Shown piece after piece: positions 8,917 through 18,573 of a stretch of 64,000 bases of DNA. Each line of letters opens with the position of its first letter. Positions within the stretch are counted from its first letter, which is position 1. Both the position numbers and the translations under genes were made by a program. The notes beneath the pieces are model-generated. The model was not told the origin of the DNA. It searched no databases and saw only the letters and a program-made list of their open reading frames with translations. The stretch lies in contig NZ_MTCM01000002.1 in the NCBI RefSeq assembly GCF_002000245.1, positions 372,001-436,000 on the forward strand. The letters are read 5' to 3'. This DNA is from Sphingobacterium sp. CZ-UAM. Lineage in GTDB: Bacteria; Bacteroidota; Bacteroidia; Sphingobacteriales; Sphingobacteriaceae.

Positions 8917-9370
8917 TAAAGATATTCGACCGTTATTTATGATCGTTGTCTTGTCTTGTTAAGATCCCAATCGCGATATGTTCCATATCGGGTTTGCAGT
9001 TCCTTTGACTATTGCTATTTGTTGACAAAGTAGGAATGCTGTTTTATAAGCATTACACTACACGTGTGCAGAATCAAACTAACTACAATTTTACTGTTTT
9101 TTATTTGTGTAATATGTTTTTAATCAATCAATTGCGCTTCTGTTTGACTACTTTTTTTTAAAGGTAGTTTTTATTTAATTATAATCAATGATATATTTGG
9201 ATTAAGTAGGCCACAAGAACATAGTTATATTATAGCTTGTTCAGGTAAATTAACCAATTGGGAAATTTGTTCGTTATCAAATTATTTTGCCAAATTATTT
9301 GGTCACATTCATACAATTTTGGTACAATGATAATGGAGATTATCGGTGCTGCTGTTTAAATTGACTAAAA
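8917..9370. other. Intergenic region, 454 bp, A+T-rich
   Basis: No coding potential seen. It holds a TATATTTG -7-like element (9192-9199), a CCAATTGG palindrome (9254-9261) and two direct copies of CAAATTATTT (9278-9287 and 9291-9300), 13 bp apart, upstream of the DUF6377-like gene. These could be promoter or operator parts, but nothing proves it. Confidence 0.3.
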
Positions 9371-11020
9371 ATGATTAAATCTCTTCTTCTTCTCTTATTC
9401 TCGAGTCTGTCTATGTGTGTTTTTGCGCAGTCAGAGTTGAAGTCATTAGTAAAGAAACTTGATCAGACCATACAAAATAATAAATTGTACCTGGACCGTA
9501 AAGAGCGGAAGATTAATCAGCTAAAAGCTCGCTTGATAAGTCAGGACCAGCGTATACAAGATGTGTATGAAGTTAATAAAGCTTTGTGTGATGAATATCG
9601 ATCATATAAAACCGATTCCGCTGTACGTTATGTTGAACACAATATGAGAATCGCAGATTCGATAGGAGATACAGAAATGATTACAGAAACAAAATTACAG
9701 CGGATTTCTCTACACGCAATTTCTGGAATGTATCTTGAAGCTGAAAAGATGCTTAAATCCATTCCCAGTAATACACTTAATTATCGTCTAAAAACAGATT
9801 ACTATCAACTTGGAAAAGATCTCTATAATAATATATCAACCTACAACAGATCATTGACAGGCAAATATGTGCAATTGAGTGGTTTATATAGAGATTCTTT
9901 ATTAAGTATACTCGACAAACATTCGAAGCGCTACCAAGCTATTTATGCTGAAAAACTAGGACTAATGGGGCGATTTTCCGAAGCGCGTCAGATTTTGTTA
10001 AAACAACTGGAAAGTGTGACTGCCAGAAGTCATGAACATGCAATGGTAACCTCCGCGATAGGAAACGTATATCGGTACGAAGGTAATACCGAAAAGGAAT
10101 GTATATACTTTGCACTTTCGGCGATTTCAGATATTGAAAATGCTGTTAAGGAAAATACATCTCTTCAGGCTTTAGCTATAGCACTTTATCAGAGAGGGGA
10201 TTTAGATCATGCCTATAGCTATATCAAATATTCTATGGATGATGCTATTTTTTGTAATGCGCCTTTACGTACATTGATAATTTCTAAAATGTTTCCAATT
10301 ATTGATGCTGCCCATCAAGCAAAAATAAATAAACAACGTGAACAATTGTGGTTCTATCTTATTGTTATTAGTGTTCTTTCGGTTTGTTTGGCAATTGCAG
10401 TAATATATGTACTCCGGCAGATGAAAAAATTGCAACAGGGACGAATTGAAATCGGCAAAGCAAACGAACTTTTAGAAAAGCTCAATTTTGATTTAAAGGT
10501 TGGGAATGAAAAGGTCATCGGGGTCAATAATAAATTGGTCGAGGCTAACCGGATCAAAGAGGAGTATATCGGTAATTTCTTGGATCTCTGCTCCGATTAT
10601 ATAAATAAATTGGAGGACTATAGGAAAACACTCAATAAAACGGCTTCTTCCGGTAAGATGGAAGAATTATTGAAAATGTTGCGTTCTGGTCGTTTGGTCG
10701 ATGAAGAGCTCAAACAACTTTATAAAAATTTCGACAATATCTTCCTCCATTTATATCCCGATTTTGTTGAAGAGTTTAATAAATTATTAGTTGATGGAGA
10801 GCAATTTTTAATAAAGCCGGGGGAATTAAATACCGAGCTGCGAATCTTTGCCTTGATACGATTAGGGATATACGACACCGGTAAAATCGCAAATTTTTTA
10901 CGCTGTTCGATGAGTACCGTTTATAATTATCGGACGAAGATCAGAAATAAAGCTGCTGTTCCTAGAGGCGAATTCGATCAGTTTGTCCTTGAAATAGGAA
11001 CTTTCGCCAATACGTATTAA
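9371..11020 (+). CDS. DUF6377-like membrane regulator: TPR sensor, TM helix, C-terminal HTH
   Basis: 549 residues: signal peptide (cleavage after about VFAQ20), a charged N-terminal region with the family pattern (LDRKERKINQLKARL, YEVNKALCDEY), TPR-like helical repeats to about residue 315, one transmembrane helix at 327-348, a coiled coil to about 400, and a C-terminal helical domain ending in a HTH (TELRIFALIRLGIY then GKIANFLRCSMSTVYNYR, 488-521). The order suggests a periplasmic sensor joined to a cytoplasmic DNA-binding part. It precedes the starch locus on the same strand and is a candidate for its regulator, in the place SusR holds in Bacteroides. The family name is from memory of DUF6377 architecture. 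Confidence 0.75.
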   Translation: MIKSLLLLLFSSLSMCVFAQSELKSLVKKLDQTIQNNKLYLDRKERKINQLKARLISQDQRIQDVYEVNKALCDEYRSYKTDSAVRYVEHNMRIADSIGDTEMITETKLQRISLHAISGMYLEAEKMLKSIPSNTLNYRLKTDYYQLGKDLYNNISTYNRSLTGKYVQLSGLYRDSLLSILDKHSKRYQAIYAEKLGLMGRFSEARQILLKQLESVTARSHEHAMVTSAIGNVYRYEGNTEKECIYFALSAISDIENAVKENTSLQALAIALYQRGDLDHAYSYIKYSMDDAIFCNAPLRTLIISKMFPIIDAAHQAKINKQREQLWFYLIVISVLSVCLAIAVIYVLRQMKKLQQGRIEIGKANELLEKLNFDLKVGNEKVIGVNNKLVEANRIKEEYIGNFLDLCSDYINKLEDYRKTLNKTASSGKMEELLKMLRSGRLVDEELKQLYKNFDNIFLHLYPDFVEEFNKLLVDGEQFLIKPGELNTELRIFALIRLGIYDTGKIANFLRCSMSTVYNYRTKIRNKAAVPRGEFDQFVLEIGTFANTY

Positions 11021-11465
11021 TCACCTCCCATAACAACTTAATACTTGCTCATTTTGCTCGAGTGTGCAACATTCAGCATACACTCACTTGGATTGTATTG
11101 ACCTTGTATTCTCAAAACGCTACTAGACTATTTATACCATTTTTCCTTGAATTCCGGTTGACGACAAATAATATTTTTTTCTTTATTCCTATGCTTGGAA
11201 AATTTTAAGCTGGATTTTTATTTAGGGGATTCATGTCTACGAATTACAATGAGCGGATTTAGTCTGTTTCGCTGATATTTTCCTTCCAATTATCTATCCA
11301 TTTCTACAATTTACTCCTTTTGTCTGTGTGTTAAGTTGTTGTTTTTTAGATTGTTGTATTGTTTTTTGGTTTACAATTTGATTTTGGATAGGATATTTTA
11401 ATTCGTTTGTGCTTTACATTTGAAAACTATAAACCAATTAGATTTTCAACTTAAAAAGCCAGAAT
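11021..11465. other. Intergenic region, 445 bp, T-rich leader of the beta-propeller/susC operon
   Basis: No ORF of interest. The sequence is strongly T-rich on the plus strand between about 11280 and 11440. It ends with a TACATTTG -7-like element at 11415-11422. No hairpin terminator was seen for the upstream gene. Confidence 0.4.
11415..11422 (+). promoter_or_regulatory. Bacteroidota -7 element (TACATTTG) before beta-propeller/susCDE operon
   Basis: Exact match to TAnnTTTG, 43 nt before ATG 11466. A TTTG box at the expected -33 spacing is not present; activator dependence would fit a carbohydrate-induced promoter. Confidence 0.35.
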
Positions 11466-12824
11466 ATGATATCACCTTATGTATATTATTTCGTATGTGT
11501 GCGCCAAATTTTCAGGACGCAATTTTTGAGCAGCATCATTAGAATGATTATCCATTTAAGCTACTTAATGATCATAGGATCTGCTTCGGCAAGAGAGATG
11601 GATAGCCTACGGATTGATGGACTCAAATGGAAATTTGAGGGTAAAGCGGAAAGCTATTCTTCACCGGTAATATTTCAGGATAAAATATACGTCGGAAGCG
11701 AGGATCATTTCCTTTATGCTATTTATCTCGAAACTGGAAAAATAGCGTGGAAATTTAAAACTGCTGGCGCTGTAAATTCTTCACCTATTGTATTTGGTCA
11801 ACGGATCTATTTTGGTAGTATGGATGGCTATTATTATGCACTTGATGCTCAAACAGGTAAGCTCATTTGGAAATACAAAACTGGGGGAGAACATAAGATC
11901 GGAAGAAATGGATTATGGGGTATGCAACCTTATATGTTTTATATGGAAGATCCCTTTGATTTCTTCATATCTTCTCCAATCGCACAAGATGATGGAGTGT
12001 CGAAAACTATTTATTTCGGAAGTAGTGATGGTAATCTCTATGCATTGGATGCAGATAATGGAAACCTGAGGTGGAAGTATCTTACTGGTGCAGCTATAAG
12101 AACCACACCGTTGCTGTATGAGGGTAATATTTATATTGGGAGCTGGAATCAATACGTTTACGCAATTGATGCGCAATCAGGAAATCTGCATTGGAAATTT
12201 AAGACGAAGTCCGATGACGAAAATCATTTATTGGAAGGGATACAAGCATCGATATCTGCCGCAAACGGAATGGTATTTATAGGATCGCGAGACGGGTACC
12301 TCTACGCTTTGGATGCCAAAAAAGGAGAGTTAGCCTGGCAATACAGTACCTGGCCATCTTGGATTACAACCACATCGGCTGATAGAAAGGGTAACATATT
12401 TCTAACAAGCTCAGATTCTCGATTACTCATTGGTCTGGATGCTGCCACAGGAACAGAAAAATTAAAATATCAGACAAAAGGATACAATTTTTCATCTGTT
12501 TTAATCGACGAAGATAAATTATACATCGGTGATTTTACAGGTAAACTGCATGTCCTGAACAGTATTACTGGCAATTGCATGACATTTTTTGAAACAGATG
12601 GCCGAAAAGAAAATAAAAAACGATTGCTCAACCCGGACGGTATTCTTGAATTTCAATATTTGGTCGACAAAAGAGATCCATCTTTATATGCAACAACTGT
12701 TGACATCTTAAAGCTTGTACAGCAATTGGATCCCATTATTGGAAAACCCATTATTCAAGATCATATCCTTTATTTAAATACGGCGAATGGTCGGTTATAC
12801 GCTTTGACTTTACATAATCATTAA
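11466..12824 (+). CDS. Secreted PQQ-like beta-propeller repeat protein
   Basis: Up to 452 residues. An internal ATG at 11544 gives a tidier signal peptide (MIIHLSYLMIIGSASA), so the true start may be there (426 aa). The body is a string of propeller blades with the BamB/PQQ-type signature: GKIYVGS-like strand, then LYAIDAxTGxxxWKFKT, repeated at least six times (for example YYALDAQTGKLIWKYKT, YAIDAQSGNLHWKFKT, YALDAKKGELAWQYST). The repeats give an eight-or-so-bladed ring; nothing shows that PQQ is bound. It ends 14 nt before susC, so it is co-transcribed with the starch import genes, and a role in surface glycan binding or assembly of the complex is possible. Confidence 0.85.
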   Translation: MISPYVYYFVCVRQIFRTQFLSSIIRMIIHLSYLMIIGSASAREMDSLRIDGLKWKFEGKAESYSSPVIFQDKIYVGSEDHFLYAIYLETGKIAWKFKTAGAVNSSPIVFGQRIYFGSMDGYYYALDAQTGKLIWKYKTGGEHKIGRNGLWGMQPYMFYMEDPFDFFISSPIAQDDGVSKTIYFGSSDGNLYALDADNGNLRWKYLTGAAIRTTPLLYEGNIYIGSWNQYVYAIDAQSGNLHWKFKTKSDDENHLLEGIQASISAANGMVFIGSRDGYLYALDAKKGELAWQYSTWPSWITTTSADRKGNIFLTSSDSRLLIGLDAATGTEKLKYQTKGYNFSSVLIDEDKLYIGDFTGKLHVLNSITGNCMTFFETDGRKENKKRLLNPDGILEFQYLVDKRDPSLYATTVDILKLVQQLDPIIGKPIIQDHILYLNTANGRLYALTLHNH

Positions 12825-12838
12825 CCAAAATAAATACA

Positions 12839-15817
12839 ATGAAAATCCTTTATTTAAGAAGTAGCATGCTACTCATGCTTTGCTTTGTCGGAATATTTTC
12901 GGCTTATGCACAGTTAGGTAGCATCAATGGTCTCGTAGTAGACGAAATCAATCATCCGATTGCTGGAGCAGTCATTCGGATAGAGGGAACAAAACAGGCA
13001 AGTCGGACAGGCTCCGATGGAAAGTACGCTCTCAATGGGATCAAGAAAGGTCAGATTACGCTTGTCGTTAGTTTCGTAGGTTACGGTTCACAGAAAAATA
13101 CCGTCAACCTGAGTCAGGAAGCTACAGTGATAAATTTTCAATTGCAACGTGCCGAAGAGGTTTTAAATGAAGTTGTTGTTATTGGATATGGAACGCAGAA
13201 GAAGCAAGATCTTACGGGGGCTATAACCACAGTTACGACAAAGGACTTTCAAAAAGGAACGATCACGACACCGGAGCAGCTTATACAGGGAAAGGTTGCC
13301 GGAGTCAATATCGTATCCAATGGAGGACAGCCCGGCGGGGGCAGTATGATCCGTATTCGAGGTGGAGCATCATTGAATGCCAGTAACGACCCCTTGATTG
13401 TCATTGATGGGGTGCCTTTTAGTGGCAATGGAATCAATAACGCACCCAACCCATTAGCATTAATCAATCCAGCAGATATCGCAACCTTTACAGTGTTGAA
13501 AGATGCTAATGCTACAGCAATCTATGGTTCTAGGGCATCAAATGGTGTAATTCTGATTACAACAAAAAGAGGCGGGACAGGGAAACCGTTAATCGAATTC
13601 AATACCAATAATTCATATTCGACGATTGCTAAAAAAGTAGATGTGCTTTCTGCAGATGAAATTCGTACGTACTTTGATGCTCATCCTAACGCTACTTATG
13701 CCAATGCCCCTTTCAAAAACCTATTGGGAGATGCAAATACCGATTGGCAGGATGAAATTTATGAAAATGCATTTTCAACGGATAATAATTTAACCTTTTC
13801 AGGTGCATTTAAGGGAACACCTTATCGTCTGTCAGGAGGCTATTTGGATCAAAAAGGTATGTTGATTACAGACCGTTTTAAACGGGCTACTGGAGGTTTT
13901 ACCGTACAGCCAAGATTGTTCGATGGCCACCTAAAAATAGATTTAAACCTCAAAGGTACGCTTACAAAGGCCCATTTTGCCAACCAGGGCGCAATAGCCA
14001 ACGCAATACAATTTGATCCAACACAGCCCGTTAGAACTGAAAACGACGAATATGGCGGATATTTTGAATGGATAGCTGGTGAGGTGCTTAATCGGAATGC
14101 GGCCCGGAATCCTGTAGCAATGATCTTGATGCAAGACAACAATGGAAAAACAAAACGTAGCTTCGGTAATGTGCAGCTCGATTATTCTTTTCATTTTCTG
14201 CCGGAACTGCATGCGAATTTAAATCTAGGTTACGATGTGTCCACTGGAAGGGGTAATATTTTTGTTCCGGCAAATGCAGCGCTTAATTTTGCCTCGGGAG
14301 GTTTCCAGACGCAGTCACACTCGACTCAGAATAACAAAGTTGCTGAATTCTATTTAAATTATGCAACGAATCTTCAGTCCATAGAAAGTAAGCTTGATGT
14401 GACTACTGGGTATGGATATTACGACAATAAGGCTACTAATTATAATTTTGAGAATTATAACGCCGATGGGACTACAGCACAGTTTATACCAGCTTTTCCA
14501 TTTGATATTCCGAGAAATAAATTGATGTCCTATTATGGACGATTTGTTTATACTTTTGCGGATAAATATATTTTATCGAGTACCATGCGTGCTGATGCTT
14601 CTTCCCGGTTTTCAGAGACAAATCGATGGGGATACTTTCCTTCGGTGGGTTTCACTTGGCGGTTGAAGGAAGAGTGTTTCCTTAAAAAAAGCGATTATCT
14701 GTCGGATCTAAAGATCAGATTAAGTTATGGACAAACGGGGAATCAAGATGGTATTGGTAATTATAACTATCTGGCAAAATATTACTTAAATGCTCCAGCA
14801 GGACAGTATCAAATTGGTGATCATTTCTATGATTACTATTCGCCTTCGGATTACGATCCAGATTTGACCTGGGAGTCAACAACTACCTATAATGCGGGAT
14901 TGGATTTTGGCTTTTTTGGAGGAAAGATCAGCGGATCGTTAGATGTTTACAACAAAAAGACCAAAAACCTATTATCGGCAATAGATATTCCTTCCGGTAC
15001 GAATTTCAATAACATTCTGTTGACAAATGTTGGAAATATGAAAGTTAAAGGGGGCGAATTGAATATCAATCTCGATCTGCTTCAAAGGAAAGAACTTCAT
15101 TGGACCATCGGTTTTAATGCTTCCTATAATAAAAGAGAAGTAACGAATCTGTCGTTAAATCCTGATCCGAGATTCAAGATCAGTGCTGGAACAATCACTG
15201 GAGGGACAGGGGTAAACATCAAATATAATGGCATTGGAAAAACACCCCAATCATTCTTTGTGTATAAACAGATCTATGACCAAAATGGTAAACCTCTTGA
15301 AAATGTCTATGCAGATATTAACCACGATGGCGTAGTTAATACGGATGATCAATACTTCTATAAGTCTCCTGATCCCGCTTTTACCTTAGGTTTCAGCACG
15401 TCGTTTAACTTTAGAAGATGGACCGTATCAACGGTGATGCGGTCAAATATAGGCAATTATGTCTATGATAATGTTTCTTCCAACTTTGCCGTGCAGAATA
15501 GCATCATGAGCAGCCAGGGATTTGTCAATAATGCCAGCCGTGATATTTTTAATACGCAGTTTATAAGCAATCAATATCTAAGCGATTATTATATAAAAAA
15601 CGCTTCATTCTTAAAGATGGACAATCTGACGCTGGTATTTGACGCTGGCAAAATAATTAAGGGGCAAAGTAATAATTTGAGAATATCAGCTGGCTGCCAA
15701 AATGTGTTTGTCATCACAAAATATAAAGGGCTTGATCCAGAAGTCTTTTCAGGAATAGATTTCAACCTTTACCCGCGTCCGCGTATCTATAACTTAGGCT
15801 TTAGTGTTGGTTTTTAA
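12839..15817 (+). CDS. susC: SusC-like TonB-dependent receptor of the starch locus
   Basis: 992 residues: signal peptide ending SAYAQ, carboxypeptidase-D-like domain (INGLVVDEINHPIAGAVIRI), TonB-box region (EVVVIGYGTQKKQDLTGAI), plug (LIQGKVAGVNIVSNGGQPGG, IRIRGGASLNASNDPLIVID), then the 22-strand barrel ending in Phe. There is no STN domain before the carboxypeptidase-like part, so it does not signal through FecR in the classical way. It should import maltooligosaccharides, judged from the flanking susD, susE, GH13 and GH97 genes. SusD follows after 15 nt. Confidence 0.95.
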   Translation: MKILYLRSSMLLMLCFVGIFSAYAQLGSINGLVVDEINHPIAGAVIRIEGTKQASRTGSDGKYALNGIKKGQITLVVSFVGYGSQKNTVNLSQEATVINFQLQRAEEVLNEVVVIGYGTQKKQDLTGAITTVTTKDFQKGTITTPEQLIQGKVAGVNIVSNGGQPGGGSMIRIRGGASLNASNDPLIVIDGVPFSGNGINNAPNPLALINPADIATFTVLKDANATAIYGSRASNGVILITTKRGGTGKPLIEFNTNNSYSTIAKKVDVLSADEIRTYFDAHPNATYANAPFKNLLGDANTDWQDEIYENAFSTDNNLTFSGAFKGTPYRLSGGYLDQKGMLITDRFKRATGGFTVQPRLFDGHLKIDLNLKGTLTKAHFANQGAIANAIQFDPTQPVRTENDEYGGYFEWIAGEVLNRNAARNPVAMILMQDNNGKTKRSFGNVQLDYSFHFLPELHANLNLGYDVSTGRGNIFVPANAALNFASGGFQTQSHSTQNNKVAEFYLNYATNLQSIESKLDVTTGYGYYDNKATNYNFENYNADGTTAQFIPAFPFDIPRNKLMSYYGRFVYTFADKYILSSTMRADASSRFSETNRWGYFPSVGFTWRLKEECFLKKSDYLSDLKIRLSYGQTGNQDGIGNYNYLAKYYLNAPAGQYQIGDHFYDYYSPSDYDPDLTWESTTTYNAGLDFGFFGGKISGSLDVYNKKTKNLLSAIDIPSGTNFNNILLTNVGNMKVKGGELNINLDLLQRKELHWTIGFNASYNKREVTNLSLNPDPRFKISAGTITGGTGVNIKYNGIGKTPQSFFVYKQIYDQNGKPLENVYADINHDGVVNTDDQYFYKSPDPAFTLGFSTSFNFRRWTVSTVMRSNIGNYVYDNVSSNFAVQNSIMSSQGFVNNASRDIFNTQFISNQYLSDYYIKNASFLKMDNLTLVFDAGKIIKGQSNNLRISAGCQNVFVITKYKGLDPEVFSGIDFNLYPRPRIYNLGFSVGF

Positions 15818-15832
15818 AATAAGAAATAAAAA

Positions 15833-17422
15833 ATGAAAAATCTTTATAGAATATTATCCTTTCTGATTCTTTTGTCGATTTATTGTTCGTCGTGCAAACA
15901 ATCAGACTTAAACCTTTATCCGACCAATGATAAGGTTGGCGCAACAGTGTATACTTCGTTAGAGGCTTATAAAGCAGGACTGGTAAAAATGTATGCCAGC
16001 TTTGGTCTCGTTCATTCCAGTGGCGCTACAGCATCCAGTGATATAGGCGGGCTTAACGTCAGTTTCGCGGATTTCTTGCGTTTGTTCTGGATGTCGCAGG
16101 AATTAACAACAGATGAAGCGATATGCGGTTGGGGAGATACAGGAGTTCCAGATTTGGTTCAGATGAAATGGACCGCTGATAATCAATTTCTTAGGGGATT
16201 ATACTCTCGCGCACTCTATCAGATTACCATCTGTAATGAGTTTTTGCGGGAAAGTTCACCCGAAAAATTAGCTGCTAGAAATATTTCAGCAGCAGAAGAG
16301 ATTAAGCACTTCCGTGCTGAAGCACGCTTTCTACGTGCGTATCAATATTGGGTCTTGTTGGATGCTTTTGGTAACCCGCCTTTTGTAACGGAACAGGACG
16401 CTATTGGGAAACAAGCACCTAAACAGATTCAGCGATCAGAATTATTCAAGTATGTGGAAGCCGAGTTAATAGCTATTAACGATGACCTAATGGAACCACG
16501 GACAAACGAATATGGCCGCGCCGATAAAGGTGCAGCCTGGGCATTACTTTCTAGATTATATTTAAATGCGGAAGTTTATACAGGTACAGCGAGATACACA
16601 GAGGCTATTACTTACTCTCAAAAAGTCATTAACGCGGGTTATAAATTGGCCGCCGAATATAAAAATCTTTTTTTAACAGATAACAATGTGACGAGTAAAG
16701 ACGAAATGATATTGACCATCAATTACGACGCGAATAAAACGCAGAATAATGGAGGAACAACTTATATAATCAATGCTGCTGTGGATCCCGGTACGATGCA
16801 ACCAGCGTCTTTTGGTATTCCCAATGGAGGATGGTCCGGTAACAGGGTAAGAAGCACTATTCCGGCGATTTTCGGAGACTATAGTGGTGCTACCGATAAA
16901 AGAGCCATGTTTTTTGGTAATAAAATACAGAATGATAACATGTCCGAGTTTGGAGACGGTCTTAAAGCTATTAAATTTCGTAACGTGAGCTCTCAAGGTG
17001 TACCTTCATTAGATATTAACAGTGGTACCTTTTGCTCTTTGGATTTTGCTATCTTCCGTTTGGCCGAACAATATCTGATTTATGGGGAGGCTGTATTACG
17101 TGGTGGAAGCGGTGGTTCTGTCAGTCAAGCTATTACTTATGTAAATGAGTTGCGTAAACGCGCCTATGGTAATACCTCGGGAAATGTTCCGAATATCAAC
17201 CTTGATTTTTTTCTTGATGAGCGTGTTAGGGAGTTGTATTGGGAAGGATTCAGACGTACGGATCTGATTCGGTACAATAAGTTCACAGAATCAACTTATG
17301 TCTGGCCATATAAAGGCGGTGTTAAGTCCGGTGCTGGTGTTGATGGGAGCCGAAGGTTGTTTCCGTTGCCGACAGCAGACATTATTTCAAATACAAACTT
17401 AGTTCAAAATAAAGGTTACTAA
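15833..17422 (+). CDS. susD: SusD-family starch-binding outer-membrane lipoprotein
   Basis: 529 residues with lipobox (SIYCSSC, Cys21) and the SusD fold: N-terminal helix pair with the RAEARFLRAYQYWVLLDAFG motif (about 163-182), central GAAWALLSRLYLNAEVY TPR motif and C-terminal LDERVRELYWEGFRRTDLIR. Forms the lid over SusC and binds the glycan. Its neighbours (SusC 15 nt upstream, SusE-type protein 20 nt downstream, amylase and GH97 nearby) point to alpha-glucan as ligand. Confidence 0.95.
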   Translation: MKNLYRILSFLILLSIYCSSCKQSDLNLYPTNDKVGATVYTSLEAYKAGLVKMYASFGLVHSSGATASSDIGGLNVSFADFLRLFWMSQELTTDEAICGWGDTGVPDLVQMKWTADNQFLRGLYSRALYQITICNEFLRESSPEKLAARNISAAEEIKHFRAEARFLRAYQYWVLLDAFGNPPFVTEQDAIGKQAPKQIQRSELFKYVEAELIAINDDLMEPRTNEYGRADKGAAWALLSRLYLNAEVYTGTARYTEAITYSQKVINAGYKLAAEYKNLFLTDNNVTSKDEMILTINYDANKTQNNGGTTYIINAAVDPGTMQPASFGIPNGGWSGNRVRSTIPAIFGDYSGATDKRAMFFGNKIQNDNMSEFGDGLKAIKFRNVSSQGVPSLDINSGTFCSLDFAIFRLAEQYLIYGEAVLRGGSGGSVSQAITYVNELRKRAYGNTSGNVPNINLDFFLDERVRELYWEGFRRTDLIRYNKFTESTYVWPYKGGVKSGAGVDGSRRLFPLPTADIISNTNLVQNKGY

Positions 17423-17442
17423 CACGATAAATAAGCTTAACA

Positions 17443-18483
17443 ATGAGAAATTTAATCATTAAGGGGAGTCTGATCGGCCTACTTAGTCTTGGCCTCGCTA
17501 GTTGCAACAAATCAGAAAATCAAATGATTGCACATATAGGTCCCGTCGGGACATTGAATACTTCCACGACGGATCTGAAATTATCTTTAGCGGATGGGGA
17601 GAAGCCAGCGTTAACTCTCTCGTTTTCGAAGGTGGAGGTAACGGAAACCGAAATTCCAGTTACTTCGACTATCCAATTTGATGTCAAGGGAAACAATTTT
17701 GCGAATCCGCTGGAATTTGTTCAAAAGGCCTATACTTTTTCGCCCACTGTCAATCAAATGAATGAACTTATGTTGAAATTGGGAATGAAAATTGGTGAGC
17801 AAGGGCAGCTTGAAGTCCGGCTGAAATCCGAACCTGCTGCTAATGCAGTGAGTTATTCGAACATAATCTTATTGACAGGTAGACCGTTCAAGGCTTCAAG
17901 TTGGATCTATATGCCTGGAGCGTATCAAAATTGGTCTCCAGAAACTGCAGATAGCCTCCTCTCTTCAACAAGTAACGGCATTTATGAGGGCATTATTAAT
18001 TTTCCTGTAGGTAAGCTAGATTTTAAAATTACACCCAAAAAGAACTGGACCATAAATTATGGAGATGCCGGTAGTGGCACGTTTCGATTGGGAGGCGATA
18101 ATTTTAATGTGCTCACGCCAGGAGCGAAGAAAGTCATGATTGATATGAACAAAATGAAATGGGAGATTTCTGATGCCAAGATATGGTCCCTGATCGGTAG
18201 TGCAACTCCTAAAGGCTGGGATGGGGATACGGATCTAAAATTTGTAAACGACGGTACAGGTACATTTACTTTAACACAAGATCTAGCTGCTGGAGATATT
18301 AAAATAAGATATGGACACGACTGGGGCATAAATTTTGGTGGTAGCATCAATGATTTTGTCCTGAACGGTGGAAATGTTGCTGTCGCAGCAGGCAACTATA
18401 CAGTGAAGTTGAACGTAACCAAAACAGATGCGCAGGGAAATCCTACTGCAATCAAGGTCAGCCTGCAAAAAAACGAAAAGTAG
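17443..18483 (+). CDS. susE: SusE/SusF-type surface starch-binding lipoprotein
   Basis: 346 residues: lipobox at Cys21 (GLASC), N-terminal Ig-like SusE domain (TSTTDLKLSLADGEKPALTL), then two related starch-binding modules, the first around IYMPGAYQNWSPETADSL (about 155-170) and the second around LIGSATPKGWDGDTDLKF (about 250-267). In Bacteroides SusE/SusF these modules hold starch through aromatic residues; the Trp in each GxWxx element fits this. With two modules it resembles SusE rather than SusF, which has three. It is the last gene of the susCDE operon and ends at a strong bidirectional terminator. Confidence 0.88.
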   Translation: MRNLIIKGSLIGLLSLGLASCNKSENQMIAHIGPVGTLNTSTTDLKLSLADGEKPALTLSFSKVEVTETEIPVTSTIQFDVKGNNFANPLEFVQKAYTFSPTVNQMNELMLKLGMKIGEQGQLEVRLKSEPAANAVSYSNIILLTGRPFKASSWIYMPGAYQNWSPETADSLLSSTSNGIYEGIINFPVGKLDFKITPKKNWTINYGDAGSGTFRLGGDNFNVLTPGAKKVMIDMNKMKWEISDAKIWSLIGSATPKGWDGDTDLKFVNDGTGTFTLTQDLAAGDIKIRYGHDWGINFGGSINDFVLNGGNVAVAAGNYTVKLNVTKTDAQGNPTAIKVSLQKNEK

Positions 18484-18509
18484 CTCATCACGCTTCAAGT
18501 TTAAAATTA

Positions 18510-18537
18510 AAAGGCCCGGCAGTTATGCCGGGCCTTT
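18510..18537. terminator. Bidirectional terminator between susE and the GH13 amylase
   Basis: Perfect 12-bp stem (18510-18521 with 18526-18537, AAAGGCCCGGCA / TGCCGGGCCTTT) with a GTTA loop; A-tract and T-tract flanks make it work on both strands. It lies between two convergent genes. Confidence 0.85.
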
Positions 18538-18573
18538 GATTTATTAAGAGAGGATATATAGTATTGATTTAAC

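Noticed and set aside
9278-9300. Direct repeats CAAATTATTT as a regulator binding site
   Set aside because: In A+T-rich DNA two 10-bp copies 13 bp apart are weak evidence; recorded only within the intergenic description.
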